In this document: piece after piece, positions 1-6,693 of the stretch
Layout of the letters: every line of letters starts with the position of its first letter
Numbering within the stretch: the first letter of the stretch is position 1
Origin: Prevotella sp. UBA3757
GTDB lineage: Bacteria; Bacteroidota; Bacteroidia; Bacteroidales; Bacteroidaceae
Direction: 5' to 3'
DNA: 7,663 nt
Assembly (NCBI GenBank): GCA_002371715.1
Contig: DFGF01000140.1
Span: 1-7,663 of the forward strand
Notes under the pieces: generated by a model
Seen by the model: the letters and a program-made list of their open reading frames with translations, nothing else
Database searches by the model: none
Told to the model about the DNA's origin: nothing
Made by a program: the position numbers and the translations under genes

Positions 1-2414
1 TTGGTATCTTCAATGCCATAGCCTCTCTTGGTGGCTCATGGACAGTCAATCAGTTCCAGAAACTGAAAGACTATCGTTTACAGGATTGCACGCTCTGCTT
101 TATCCCAGACTCAGATATTCCGAAAGACAAGGAAGAACTCGGTGCAGGCTTTTGTAACGTTATCCATAATGGAGCCCTCGCCATGCGCCAAGGCTTCACC
201 GTCAGCGTCAAGGAGATTCCCAATGACCTCAGCGTAGAAAAACCAAAGAAGATAGACCCTGATGAGTTCTTCACTGACAAAGCCGATCTTGCCAAGTTGG
301 AGGAACGCGAGTTCCTATTATGGGCATTTGAGAAACGGTTCAACAAGAACGGTACGACGGAGGAGAAACAGAAAGCCATCGACGAGACTTGTGAACTGCT
401 CCTCTGTATCAAGGACGAAGCCATTCGGGAGCGATACATCACGGCTCTTGCGAGGATTGACGGTAACAAGACCATCTGGCGTCAGGCTCTCAATACCGCC
501 ATGAAGAAACGGCAGAAGCAACTCTCCGAGAAGAACAACGAGGGCGACATTGACATGCTCCGTTCTTTTGGCTTTACCGTCCAGCATGGCTGTTATTATG
601 GCTATAACCAGAAGGGAGAGGAAAAGCAATGGTCTAACTTCACTCTGAAGCCCCTGTTCCATGTCAAGGATGATATTCATCCCATCCGCTTGTTCGAGAT
701 ATGCAACTCCGACGGACAAAAAGAGATTATCGAGCTGAATATGGAGGAATTCACCTCTTCCAAGAAACTGCGTCAGAAACTTGTCGGTATAGGCAACTAT
801 ACATGGCTGGCAGATGACTCTTCACAAATCCAACTGATGCGCTATCTGGCCAAGGTGTCTGAAACCGCCGTGGAAATCAAACAACTTGGTTGGCAACAGC
901 AGGGCTTTTACTGTTTCTGCAATGGTGCCTTGGAAGATGGTGTCTGGCATCCTGTAGATGACAAGGGCATCGTCAGGCTGGAGAAACGCAACTACTATCT
1001 TCCCGCCATGTCGCAGATTTACAAGGACTCTACGGAACTGTATTCCAATGAACGCAAATTCCGCCACCAGACCTATTCCAATATCTCCTTACACGACTAT
1101 TTCTCCAAGATAGTCGATGTGTTTGGCGATAATGCGGTTATCAGCCTCTGCTTCTATATGGCTACGCTCTTCAAGGATGTCTATAAGCAGAAGTCCCCTT
1201 CTTTCCCTATCCTCAACATCTTTGGCCCAAAGGGTTCTGGTAAGACCGAACTGGCTGAGACGATGATGGCTTTCTTCGTCGTGGGTAACGAGCCTCAGAA
1301 TATTGAGACGGCCACCATTCCCGCACTGGCTGATGCCGTAGCCAGCGTCAGCAATGCCCTTGTCCATATCGACGAATACAAGAACGGTATCGACACCAAG
1401 AAGATTGAATGGCTCAAAGACCTCTGGGCATGCATCGGGCGCAGTCGTATGAACATGGACAAGGATAAGAAACGCGAACAGGCCAGGGTGGACTCTGGCA
1501 TCATCCTCACAGGTCAGGAGATGCCGACTGCCGACATTGCCTTGTTTACACGACTCATCTTCCTGGCCTACGACCGCGACCACCACAACCAGCAGGAACG
1601 TGAACGCTTTGCTGAGTTGATGCAGCTGCGAATGTATGGTGCTACGCACATCACCATCCAACTCGTGAGTCTGCGCGACAAGTTCACGGAGCGATTCGAA
1701 CTCGCCTGGGAAAAGGCAAAGACTGATGTCACCTTACACCCCAAGTGGAATCCGGAACTGAAAGACCGTATCGAGAACAACTGGCTTGTTCCCCTATCGG
1801 CATACCTTGCCCTACAAGGAAGCATCGAATTCCCGTTCACCTATAACCATCTGCTCGACCTCTGTATGGACGGACTGATCCGGCAAAACAAGCTGTGCAA
1901 CCGTGCCGACGAGGTGACCAACTTCTGGAGCCTCATTAGCTGTGCGCAGCAGAAGGGCGAACTCATTAACGAGAAGGATTATCTCATTAAGTCAAAGAGC
2001 CGACTGAAGACCAACAAAATGAGGGACGGCTATGAGTTTGGTGAGCCTCGTCAGATTCTGATGCTCAGGAAGAATACCGCATTCAATGTCTATCAGAAGT
2101 TTGGTCGTGAGATGAATGTCGGCACGCTGCCCAATGAGTCCATTGAATATTATCTACAGATTTCTCCGGAATATCTGGGCGTGGCAACCTCTGCTGAGCG
2201 GTTCAAACGCATCAACTCCAACGGCCAGCCTGTGCAGAACTATGTGTTGGAGGGTGGAAAGCCCAAGTGCAAGATTATCACTGAGCAAGACCGCCCTCTC
2301 TGCTTTTGCTATACCGATGTTTGCGAGCATTACGGCATCAACCTGAGTACATTCCTCAGTGACTCACTTGATGACGAACCCACCGAAACAAAACAAGAAG
2401 AACTGCCGTTTTAA
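1..2414 (+). CDS. TOPRIM primase-helicase (P-loop ATPase), 5' end missing
   Basis: This is the C-terminal 803 residues of a large replication protein that enters from the left edge; the reading frame begins at base 3 and is open upstream of the first ATG (183), so that ATG is internal. Residues about 1-80 look like the end of a TOPRIM fold, with the acidic pair PDSD (D36, D38), followed by DPDEFF (85-90), which matches the segment after TOPRIM in DnaG-type primases. Residues about 100-150 form a charged helical segment resembling the DnaG helicase-binding region. The C-terminal half carries a Walker A motif GPKGSGKT (408-415), a Walker B-like LVHIDE (D457, E458), a polar sensor-like TGQE (503-506) and a possible arginine finger (R517). 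Known relatives prime and unwind DNA for phages, plasmids and integrative elements. Exact ATPase class (DUF927-like or superfamily III-like) is uncertain. A TOPRIM glutamate would lie off the window. Confidence 0.85.
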   Translation, partial: GIFNAIASLGGSWTVNQFQKLKDYRLQDCTLCFIPDSDIPKDKEELGAGFCNVIHNGALAMRQGFTVSVKEIPNDLSVEKPKKIDPDEFFTDKADLAKLEEREFLLWAFEKRFNKNGTTEEKQKAIDETCELLLCIKDEAIRERYITALARIDGNKTIWRQALNTAMKKRQKQLSEKNNEGDIDMLRSFGFTVQHGCYYGYNQKGEEKQWSNFTLKPLFHVKDDIHPIRLFEICNSDGQKEIIELNMEEFTSSKKLRQKLVGIGNYTWLADDSSQIQLMRYLAKVSETAVEIKQLGWQQQGFYCFCNGALEDGVWHPVDDKGIVRLEKRNYYLPAMSQIYKDSTELYSNERKFRHQTYSNISLHDYFSKIVDVFGDNAVISLCFYMATLFKDVYKQKSPSFPILNIFGPKGSGKTELAETMMAFFVVGNEPQNIETATIPALADAVASVSNALVHIDEYKNGIDTKKIEWLKDLWACIGRSRMNMDKDKKREQARVDSGIILTGQEMPTADIALFTRLIFLAYDRDHHNQQERERFAELMQLRMYGATHITIQLVSLRDKFTERFELAWEKAKTDVTLHPKWNPELKDRIENNWLVPLSAYLALQGSIEFPFTYNHLLDLCMDGLIRQNKLCNRADEVTNFWSLISCAQQKGELINEKDYLIKSKSRLKTNKMRDGYEFGEPRQILMLRKNTAFNVYQKFGREMNVGTLPNESIEYYLQISPEYLGVATSAERFKRINSNGQPVQNYVLEGGKPKCKIITEQDRPLCFCYTDVCEHYGINLSTFLSDSLDDEPTETKQEELPF

Positions 2415-2424
2415 GCAATCCGCA

Positions 2425-2645
2425 TGTCGCACTTGTCGCAACTTGCGCACAACTGATTTACAGGCACTTAGCAACCGTACCGCTTGTAGCATCGCCCTCG
2501 CATGCTGTCGCACTATAAGCCCCATCGCACCGTTTTGTCGCTTCATTGTTGCAGTAATTATGGGTAGATGTGATTGATACAACATCTCTTGCTCCCTATT
2601 AATCACTGGTTCTGATGATGGCGACAGGTGCGACAACCTGCGACA
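2425..2645. repeat. Iteron-like TGTCGCA repeats, direct then inverted
   Basis: The heptamer TGTCGCA occurs at 2425-2431 and 2434-2440, with a degenerate TGCGCA at 2444-2449, so the spacing is 9-10 bases, close to one helical turn. Single copies follow at 2506-2512 and, with one change, 2536-2542. The reverse complement TGCGACA then appears at 2629-2635 and 2639-2645, with GGCGACA at 2620-2626, again spaced 9-10 bases. The outer clusters therefore form a long-range inverted repeat around about 170 bases. Helically phased short repeats next to a replication gene are typical of iterons or other multi-site protein-binding arrays. A role as origin of replication, or as an operator for the downstream promoter, is inferred. 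No A/T-rich melting region of the classic kind is obvious between them. Confidence 0.6.
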
Positions 2646-2718
2646 TGCATCCTATCCCCTTCATGTAACCACACACGCCATCCGTGTAAACCGTTCTTCT
2701 CCATTGCCGTTTTCTGCC

Positions 2719-2726
2719 TATCTTTG
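2719..2726 (+). promoter_or_regulatory. Bacteroidota -7 promoter box TATCTTTG
   Basis: TATCTTTG matches the Bacteroidota consensus TAnnTTTG exactly and lies in the gene-free stretch ahead of the cassette that starts at 2914. The matching -33 TTTG is not clear: only T-rich sequence (around 2695-2700) sits at about the right distance. It probably drives the DUF2589-like gene and perhaps the whole cassette, leaving an untranslated leader of roughly 180 bases. Confidence 0.55.
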
Positions 2727-2913
2727 CCGTGCATTTCCGAAAGGGGTGCAACTGTAAGATTGCAAAACGGCGTAAGCTGAAAAGCCGTCAAGCAGAAGGA
2801 CAAGGGCCTCTTGCATATCCATATAAAGACGCGTCGGTATGACATCAAGGCTAGGAAGCCTGAGCTTCGAAACAGAGTAGGCATAACAGAAACAAAAAAA
2901 AGAAATAATTATT
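2727..2913 (+). promoter_or_regulatory. Long 5' untranslated leader with small hairpins
   Basis: Between the promoter box and the first cassette gene I see no credible coding sequence; the longest ATG-initiated reading frame noticed is 13 codons (2839-2880). Two modest hairpins are visible: an imperfect one around 2730-2751 that pairs TGCA arms with G-U pairs inside, and ACGGC/GCCGT at 2767-2788. The leader ends in an A-rich run at 2891-2904 just ahead of the ATG, the usual style for Bacteroidota initiation regions. I do not recognise a known riboswitch or leader family here. Confidence 0.35.
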
Positions 2914-3786
2914 ATGGCAGAAGTAAGTAAAACACCTGCAAATGTCGCCATCAATGCGATGCAGGCAATTCCGTTTTCTTCTATGATTGGCGGTCCGCTC
3001 AATGCCTGTATCGAGGCACAGGCTATGGCTGCACGAACATCTTGGGAGTTCATCAAGGAAGTTGGTCTCAACACCGACGAGAAAGGACAGAAGAGTGCCG
3101 TCATGGTGGCGTTCTCGTTCAACCGCGGTGGCCGCATGGTTCAGCTCAACGTTCCCCTTCTGACGATCGTCCCCATTCCCTACATTGCCATCAACACCAT
3201 CGACATCAACTTCAAGGCCAGTATCTCGGCATCATCTTCTACTGCGAGCGAGACAACTGAGCACACGGAGGCCGGTGGCGAACTGGGTGCAAAGGCAGAG
3301 CTCAACCTCGGACTGTTCTCAATGGAGGCAAACCTGAAGGCCAACTATTCGTCCAAGAAGGACTCAAAGGCTACTGCTGAGTCAAAGTATTCCGTGGAGT
3401 CAACAATCGATGTTGCCGTCAAGGCTGGTCAGGAAAGCATGCCCGCAGGTATGGCCAAGGTTCTGGAGTTGCTCGGCACCGCTCTGGACGTGGTTGATGC
3501 CAAGGGTGAACTGCAGGTCAATGCCACAATCCTGAGCGTAGGTGACAATCTGGTTATCTCCTACAAGAACAAGGAGGGACTCTTCGACAACTCCTTGCTC
3601 AAGATCAAGAAGGGCGATACCGATGTTGCCATCAGCGATGATGACAAGAAGAAGGATTCGGTCGTTCTCAACCTCAACGCAGAAAAGTTCAAGGCAGGCG
3701 ATGTCCTGGAAATCACTGCTGGCGAAAACACCGTCAAGGTGAATGTAGTCAAGAAGGAAACTGAGGACACCAAGCCACAGGAGTAA
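2914..3786 (+). CDS. DUF2589-like protein, long form
   Basis: This 290-residue protein is recognised by its overall pattern as a DUF2589-type protein, a bacterial family of unknown function. The N-terminal helical part contains GGPLNACIEAQAMAA (26-40), then a hydrophobic proline-containing segment PLLTIVPIPYIAI (81-93), then alternating strands and a Ser/Thr/Glu-rich stretch (105-160). A conserved-looking MPAGMAKVLELL lies at 176-187. Residues about 198-280 form an extra lysine-rich beta-type domain that the paralogue at 4756 lacks. There is no signal peptide and no clear transmembrane helix, so it is probably cytoplasmic or peripherally membrane-bound. It is the first gene of the cassette, 188 bases after a TAnnTTTG promoter, and is followed by a terminator-like hairpin. 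The ATG at 2914 follows an A-rich leader and starts directly with the conserved N-terminus. Function is unknown. Confidence 0.8.
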   Translation: MAEVSKTPANVAINAMQAIPFSSMIGGPLNACIEAQAMAARTSWEFIKEVGLNTDEKGQKSAVMVAFSFNRGGRMVQLNVPLLTIVPIPYIAINTIDINFKASISASSSTASETTEHTEAGGELGAKAELNLGLFSMEANLKANYSSKKDSKATAESKYSVESTIDVAVKAGQESMPAGMAKVLELLGTALDVVDAKGELQVNATILSVGDNLVISYKNKEGLFDNSLLKIKKGDTDVAISDDDKKKDSVVLNLNAEKFKAGDVLEITAGENTVKVNVVKKETEDTKPQE

Positions 3787-3826
3787 CAACTCCCGCTGAC
3801 TGAAAAACTTTTTTCATACGGTTGTT

Positions 3827-3866
3827 GGGGATGCTTGTCCGAAGGCTTCGGCCTGCATCCCCTTTT
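3827..3866 (+). terminator. Intrinsic terminator-like hairpin inside the cassette
   Basis: A perfect 8-base stem GGGGATGC (3827-3834) and GCATCCCC (3855-3862) encloses a second small hairpin (CCGAA/TTCGG around 3839-3851), and is followed directly by TTTT. It lies 40 bases after the stop of the long DUF2589-like gene and 40 bases before the next start. It probably ends or attenuates transcription, so the downstream genes would receive read-through transcripts only, or use a promoter I cannot see in the short remaining gap. A role in protecting the 3' end of the first transcript is also possible. Confidence 0.65.
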
Positions 3867-3906
3867 ACCTAAATAAGACAAGTAATAAACATCAAAAAAG
3901 AGAATT

Positions 3907-4728
3907 ATGGCACAACTTAACGTGATACTCGGCTCTATCATGCGCGACATCATACTGGCTCAGCATGAAGCCAACCTTTATTCGTATGCCTTGCGCGAAC
4001 AGTACGGACGCGACGGCAAGGTAAAGGACTTCCAGCTGCCTGGCGCACTACTTAGCGACATGGAGATGGAGCTGAACTATGGAGTCGTCAACACATCCGA
4101 CAGTAACGAGCAGTACGCAATCCGCTATGAGAAGTTCAACAAGTTCCTGCGCGAACTCTCCCAGAATATCGCAAAGAGGGCTGTTGAAATCATTACTGAC
4201 TATGTGGCCTCCAATGGGCTTCAGACTCCGGAGGGCAGCAAGTTCCTGGATAAGCTGAAGAAACAGGATGAGACCTATAAGGAATATCTTGAATACATCG
4301 CCAATGTTATCAATTCATCCTACGACGGGGCTATCCATGAGCTTATTGACCGCAAGAATGGCACTCCCAATGAAGAAGAGATTATCAATCGTTTCAGCGA
4401 TGCCATAGCCAAGGAAATCGTTAATGACGACGAGGCCACGGACACGCTTATCAACGACCCTGATGGCAGTGCCCGTAAGGCAATGTCTCAGCGTGTCAAG
4501 TCTGAAATCACGGCTCTTGTCCCCCAATTCTGCAAGAACCGCAAATTCAAGCGTACCAAGTCGTTCCCCACACTCAATGTGGCGGTCACTGCCGACGAAC
4601 TGAGCAACCTGCCCAAGGAGTCCATACATACCTGTAAACTGAAATTTACGCCTACATCGTTTAATGTCAGATCGGATGATGCCGATCTTTCTCTTCCCGT
4701 ACAGAGCATAGAGGACATCATCAAGTAA
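3907..4728 (+). CDS. Uncharacterised cassette protein, helical with beta C-terminus
   Basis: I do not recognise a named family in this 273-residue protein. The N-terminal 60 residues hold an amphipathic helix, an Arg/Tyr-rich segment (ALREQYGRDGK, 28-38) and a leucine/proline strand segment. Residues about 75-215 are strongly helical and charged, with possible coiled-coil character. The last 55 residues (220-273) turn to beta-type alternation, including VAVTADELSNLP (225-236). There is no signal peptide or obvious membrane helix. Its position between two DUF2589-like paralogues, and 27 bases before the second, suggests a partner or scaffold subunit; that is inference. The ATG follows an A-rich leader. 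A terminator-like hairpin precedes it, so its expression may be lower than that of the first gene. No catalytic motif was seen. Confidence 0.75.
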   Translation: MAQLNVILGSIMRDIILAQHEANLYSYALREQYGRDGKVKDFQLPGALLSDMEMELNYGVVNTSDSNEQYAIRYEKFNKFLRELSQNIAKRAVEIITDYVASNGLQTPEGSKFLDKLKKQDETYKEYLEYIANVINSSYDGAIHELIDRKNGTPNEEEIINRFSDAIAKEIVNDDEATDTLINDPDGSARKAMSQRVKSEITALVPQFCKNRKFKRTKSFPTLNVAVTADELSNLPKESIHTCKLKFTPTSFNVRSDDADLSLPVQSIEDIIK

Positions 4729-4755
4729 GTATAACTCATAAAACAATTTCTCGTT

Positions 4756-5358
4756 ATGGACAATATTGAAAACGCCACAACCAACTCACAGGTGATGCAA
4801 CTGCAACAGCTGATTGCGGGACCGTTGGTATCGACTATTGAGGCCGACGCTCTCTCTTCACGCCGCTATTACGATATGCTACAGCTCATTGCCTTCGAGG
4901 ACGCGAACGAAGGCGATACCACAGTCAAGAGGCTGCGTATGCTGAAGTTTTCCTATCTGGAAACGAATGCCGACGGCAGCCGCACCAAGGTTGTCTGCAT
5001 TCCGTTGGTTACACTTCTGCCACTGCCGTTGCTACAGATTCAGGAAGCCGACTTCGATTTTGACATCAACATTCTTGATGCAGTATCATCGAGCAGCGAT
5101 GATTCGTTTGATTACGGAAAGGGACGGATAGACAAAGGTTCTCCGTCTGCCAGTCCGTTCCGCCTGCGTGCGTCGCTTGCCCCCAGAGGTGGCTCTGGCT
5201 CCTTGTCAGGGAAAAGCGAGCAGCAGTTGTCTGCCAACATGAAGGTGCATATAAAGATGCGTCAGGCTGACGTCCCCGCAGGCCTCTCCAATATGTTGCG
5301 GCTAACCGCCAGCAACCTGCAGGTGGAGGATGTCGAACCCACAAAGAAGACAGAATGA
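4756..5358 (+). CDS. DUF2589-like protein, short paralogue
   Basis: This 200-residue protein is a divergent paralogue of the protein encoded at 2914. Three blocks align by eye without gaps: IAGPLVSTIEADAL (20-33) with IGGPLNACIEAQAM; PLVTLLPLPLLQI (83-95) with PLLTIVPIPYIAI; and VPAGLSNMLRL (173-183) with MPAGMAKVLEL. The N-terminal helix pair, the hydrophobic proline block and the PAG block keep nearly the same spacing, but the protein stops near residue 200 and lacks the extra beta domain of the longer copy. Its middle (110-160) is instead a low-complexity Ser/Gly/Asp/Arg-rich insert. No signal peptide is present. It sits 27 bases after the preceding gene and 30 bases before the zinc-ribbon gene, which suggests co-transcription. 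A hetero-oligomer with the long form is plausible but inferred. Function unknown. Confidence 0.75.
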   Translation: MDNIENATTNSQVMQLQQLIAGPLVSTIEADALSSRRYYDMLQLIAFEDANEGDTTVKRLRMLKFSYLETNADGSRTKVVCIPLVTLLPLPLLQIQEADFDFDINILDAVSSSSDDSFDYGKGRIDKGSPSASPFRLRASLAPRGGSGSLSGKSEQQLSANMKVHIKMRQADVPAGLSNMLRLTASNLQVEDVEPTKKTE

Positions 5359-5388
5359 TAATAACCGATAAAGATTAAAGATACAAAT

Positions 5389-5661
5389 ATGCATAATAGA
5401 CAATCCTACAACAGCAATCCTGGTGCCCCGCATGTCGGAGTTACCCAGCAGGCACAACGCCCCAGCGGTATGCCTTGCCCACAGTGTGGCGGGTTCATTC
5501 CTGTCAGCATGCAGCAAATCATTACCGACTCGTCCATTCTCTGCCCTCACTGCGGACTACGCCTGAACATCAACCAGCAGGAGTCGCGCCCGGCCATAGA
5601 TGCCCTGAAGAAGTTTCAACAGGCCCAGAGGGATTTTGACAAAAGAAGCAAGAATTTCTAA
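5389..5661 (+). CDS. Small zinc-ribbon protein
   Basis: A 90-residue protein with two CPxCG knuckles, C30-P-Q-C33-G and C52-P-H-C55-G, separated by 18 residues; this is the classic four-cysteine zinc-ribbon pattern. The first 27 residues are polar, Gln/Asn-rich and probably disordered. After the ribbon, residues about 66-88 form a charged amphipathic helix (ALKKFQQAQRDFDKR, 72-86) that could bind a partner. No membrane segment or signal peptide. It lies 30 bases after the short DUF2589-like gene and 24 bases before the muramidase gene, so it belongs to the same transcription unit. Zinc ribbons of this size usually act as adaptors or nucleic-acid or protein binders rather than enzymes. Its role here, perhaps adaptor between the DUF2589-like proteins and the lysozyme, is inferred. 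Confidence 0.8.
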   Translation: MHNRQSYNSNPGAPHVGVTQQAQRPSGMPCPQCGGFIPVSMQQIITDSSILCPHCGLRLNINQQESRPAIDALKKFQQAQRDFDKRSKNF

Positions 5662-5685
5662 TCATCTCAAAAACAGTAAAAAATC

Positions 5686-6477
5686 ATGAATACAATCAAA
5701 TACAACAGTACAGGACCTGACGTGGATGTCTTGCAGACACTGCTTGACATTCCGCACAATCCTACCCACGAGTTCAACAAAACCACACTACAGGCAGTTG
5801 TTGACTTCCAGAAGCAAAACGGTCTTGATGCAGACGGTATTGTGGGCTATAAGACATGGGAGATGCTTTTCTTCCACGACGAGCGCCCCCAGTATGGAAT
5901 CACCGAAACCGACTTCGACCGGGCTGCCATGCTGCTCGACTGTGAACCTGCCGCCCTGAAGGCCGTGCAGAAAGTGGAGACTGGCGGTAAGGGCGGATTC
6001 CTGCACAGCGGTCGTCCCACCATTCTTTTCGAGGGGCACATCTTCTGGCAGCAGCTTCGTACACGAGGCATTGACCCGCAGAGATTCACCAGTGGCAATG
6101 AGGACATCCTCTATCCCAAGTGGACGAAAGCCCACTATAAGGGTGGTGAAGCGGAATACGAGCGCCTGCTTCGTGCCCGACATATCAATGAGAATGCTGC
6201 CAACGCCTCGGCCTCATGGGGCATGTTCCAGATCATGGGTTTCAACCATGCTGCCTGTGGTGAGCCGTCTGTAGCAAGCTTTGTCAGCAGCATGTGCCAG
6301 TCAGAATGTCGGCAGTTGCTGCTCAGCGTGCGCTTCATCAGGGAAAACAGGTCTATGCTTGCTGCCTTGCAGAAAAAGGACTGGAAAGCGTTTGCCCGTC
6401 TCTATAACGGACCGGCATACGCACAGAACCGCTATGACGAGAAACTCAGCACGGCTTATTCTTCTTTTAACAAATAA
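5686..6477 (+). CDS. Peptidoglycan-binding/N-acetylmuramidase lysozyme
   Basis: This 263-residue enzyme has the two-domain layout of modular phage endolysins. Residues about 5-62 are a PG_binding_1-type repeat (SxGPDVxxLQ near the start, then TLQAVVDFQKQNGLDADGIVG at 34-54). Residues about 75-262 match the N-acetylmuramidase (DUF3380-type) domain, with the likely catalytic glutamate E98 in VETGGKGG, the block ILFEGHIFW (113-121), SASWGMFQIMGFN (175-187) and a C-terminal YNGPAYAQNRY (240-250). The family cleaves the glycan backbone of peptidoglycan. There is no N-terminal signal peptide, so the enzyme needs a holin, another exit route or cell lysis to reach the wall. It closes the DUF2589-like cassette, 24 bases after the zinc-ribbon gene. 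It could be a phage-derived lysin, an anti-bacterial effector or a self-lysis agent. Confidence 0.9.
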   Translation: MNTIKYNSTGPDVDVLQTLLDIPHNPTHEFNKTTLQAVVDFQKQNGLDADGIVGYKTWEMLFFHDERPQYGITETDFDRAAMLLDCEPAALKAVQKVETGGKGGFLHSGRPTILFEGHIFWQQLRTRGIDPQRFTSGNEDILYPKWTKAHYKGGEAEYERLLRARHINENAANASASWGMFQIMGFNHAACGEPSVASFVSSMCQSECRQLLLSVRFIRENRSMLAALQKKDWKAFARLYNGPAYAQNRYDEKLSTAYSSFNK

Positions 6478-6497
6478 GGTTAATCTTTGTTAAAATC

Positions 6498-6505
6498 GGG
6501 GGGGG
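6498..6505 (+). repeat. G8 homopolymer tract upstream of a promoter
   Basis: Eight consecutive G residues lie 21 bases after the muramidase stop codon and about 40 bases ahead of the TAACTTTG box that serves the peptide gene. Such tracts are prone to slippage during replication and, near promoters, can alter expression by changing spacing. Here it sits slightly upstream of where the -33 element should be, so an effect on the promoter is possible but not shown. Confidence 0.4.
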
Positions 6506-6543
6506 TAAAAATGCTTTATCCATAAAACGTGAATAATATTTTG

Positions 6544-6551
6544 TAACTTTG
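6544..6551 (+). promoter_or_regulatory. Bacteroidota -7 promoter box TAACTTTG
   Basis: TAACTTTG fits the Bacteroidota -7 consensus TAnnTTTG exactly and lies in A/T-rich DNA in the 216-base gap between the muramidase gene and the peptide gene. No good TTTG is visible at the usual -33 distance. It gives the peptide-maturase pair its own promoter, independent of the upstream cassette, with an untranslated leader of about 140 bases. Confidence 0.65.
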
Positions 6552-6565
6552 CTCGCAAAACGAGC
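6551..6565 (+). promoter_or_regulatory. Short hairpin at the start of the leader
   Basis: GCTCG (6551-6555) and CGAGC (6561-6565) pair perfectly around a five-base CAAAA loop, directly at or just after the predicted transcription start. A hairpin at the very 5' end could stabilise the message. No T-run follows, so it is not a terminator. Confidence 0.35.
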
Positions 6566-6589
6566 GAGAACGGGCGGCGCCTCAGCAAT

Positions 6590-6603
6590 TCAAGTGAACT
6601 TGA
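6590..6603. promoter_or_regulatory. Dyad TCAAGTGAACTTGA, possible operator
   Basis: A perfect six-base inverted repeat, TCAAGT and ACTTGA, is separated by two bases (GA) and can be extended by three more pairs with one bulged base. The two-base centre is too tight for a stable RNA loop, so a binding site for a dimeric regulator in DNA is the more natural reading. It lies about 40 bases downstream of the promoter box, where a bound protein could block transcription of the peptide gene. No regulator gene is in the window. Confidence 0.3.
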
Positions 6604-6693
6604 TTGCATTCGGCTTGCACCGTCCTTGCATGCTAAAACATTGAATGATGGAGAAATTTACTTTTATATTAACCCTTTAAAGTTTATACAATT

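Noticed and set aside
1089..1661. Long minus-strand open frame opposite the primase-helicase
   Set aside because: It is antisense to the ATPase domain with clear Walker motifs, and its translation shows no recognisable domain; a shadow of the real gene.
2364..2636. Minus-strand open frame across the gene-free stretch after the primase-helicase
   Set aside because: It begins inside the repeat array and runs antisense into the primase gene; the cysteine and arginine content comes from the TGTCGCA repeats, and there is no start context or domain.
2425..2645. Possible CRISPR array
   Set aside because: The repeats are only seven bases, spaced one helical turn and inverted at one end; there are no long repeats or unique spacers.
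3801..3816. A/T palindrome TGAAAAAC-TTTTTTCA after the first cassette gene
   Set aside because: Weak pairing without a usable loop; the G/C-rich hairpin just downstream is the better terminator.
6645..6680. Tiny reading frame of 11 codons (starting Met-Met-Glu-Lys) ahead of the peptide gene
   Set aside because: Too short to support, no regulatory codon run typical of attenuator leaders, and no conservation evidence available.
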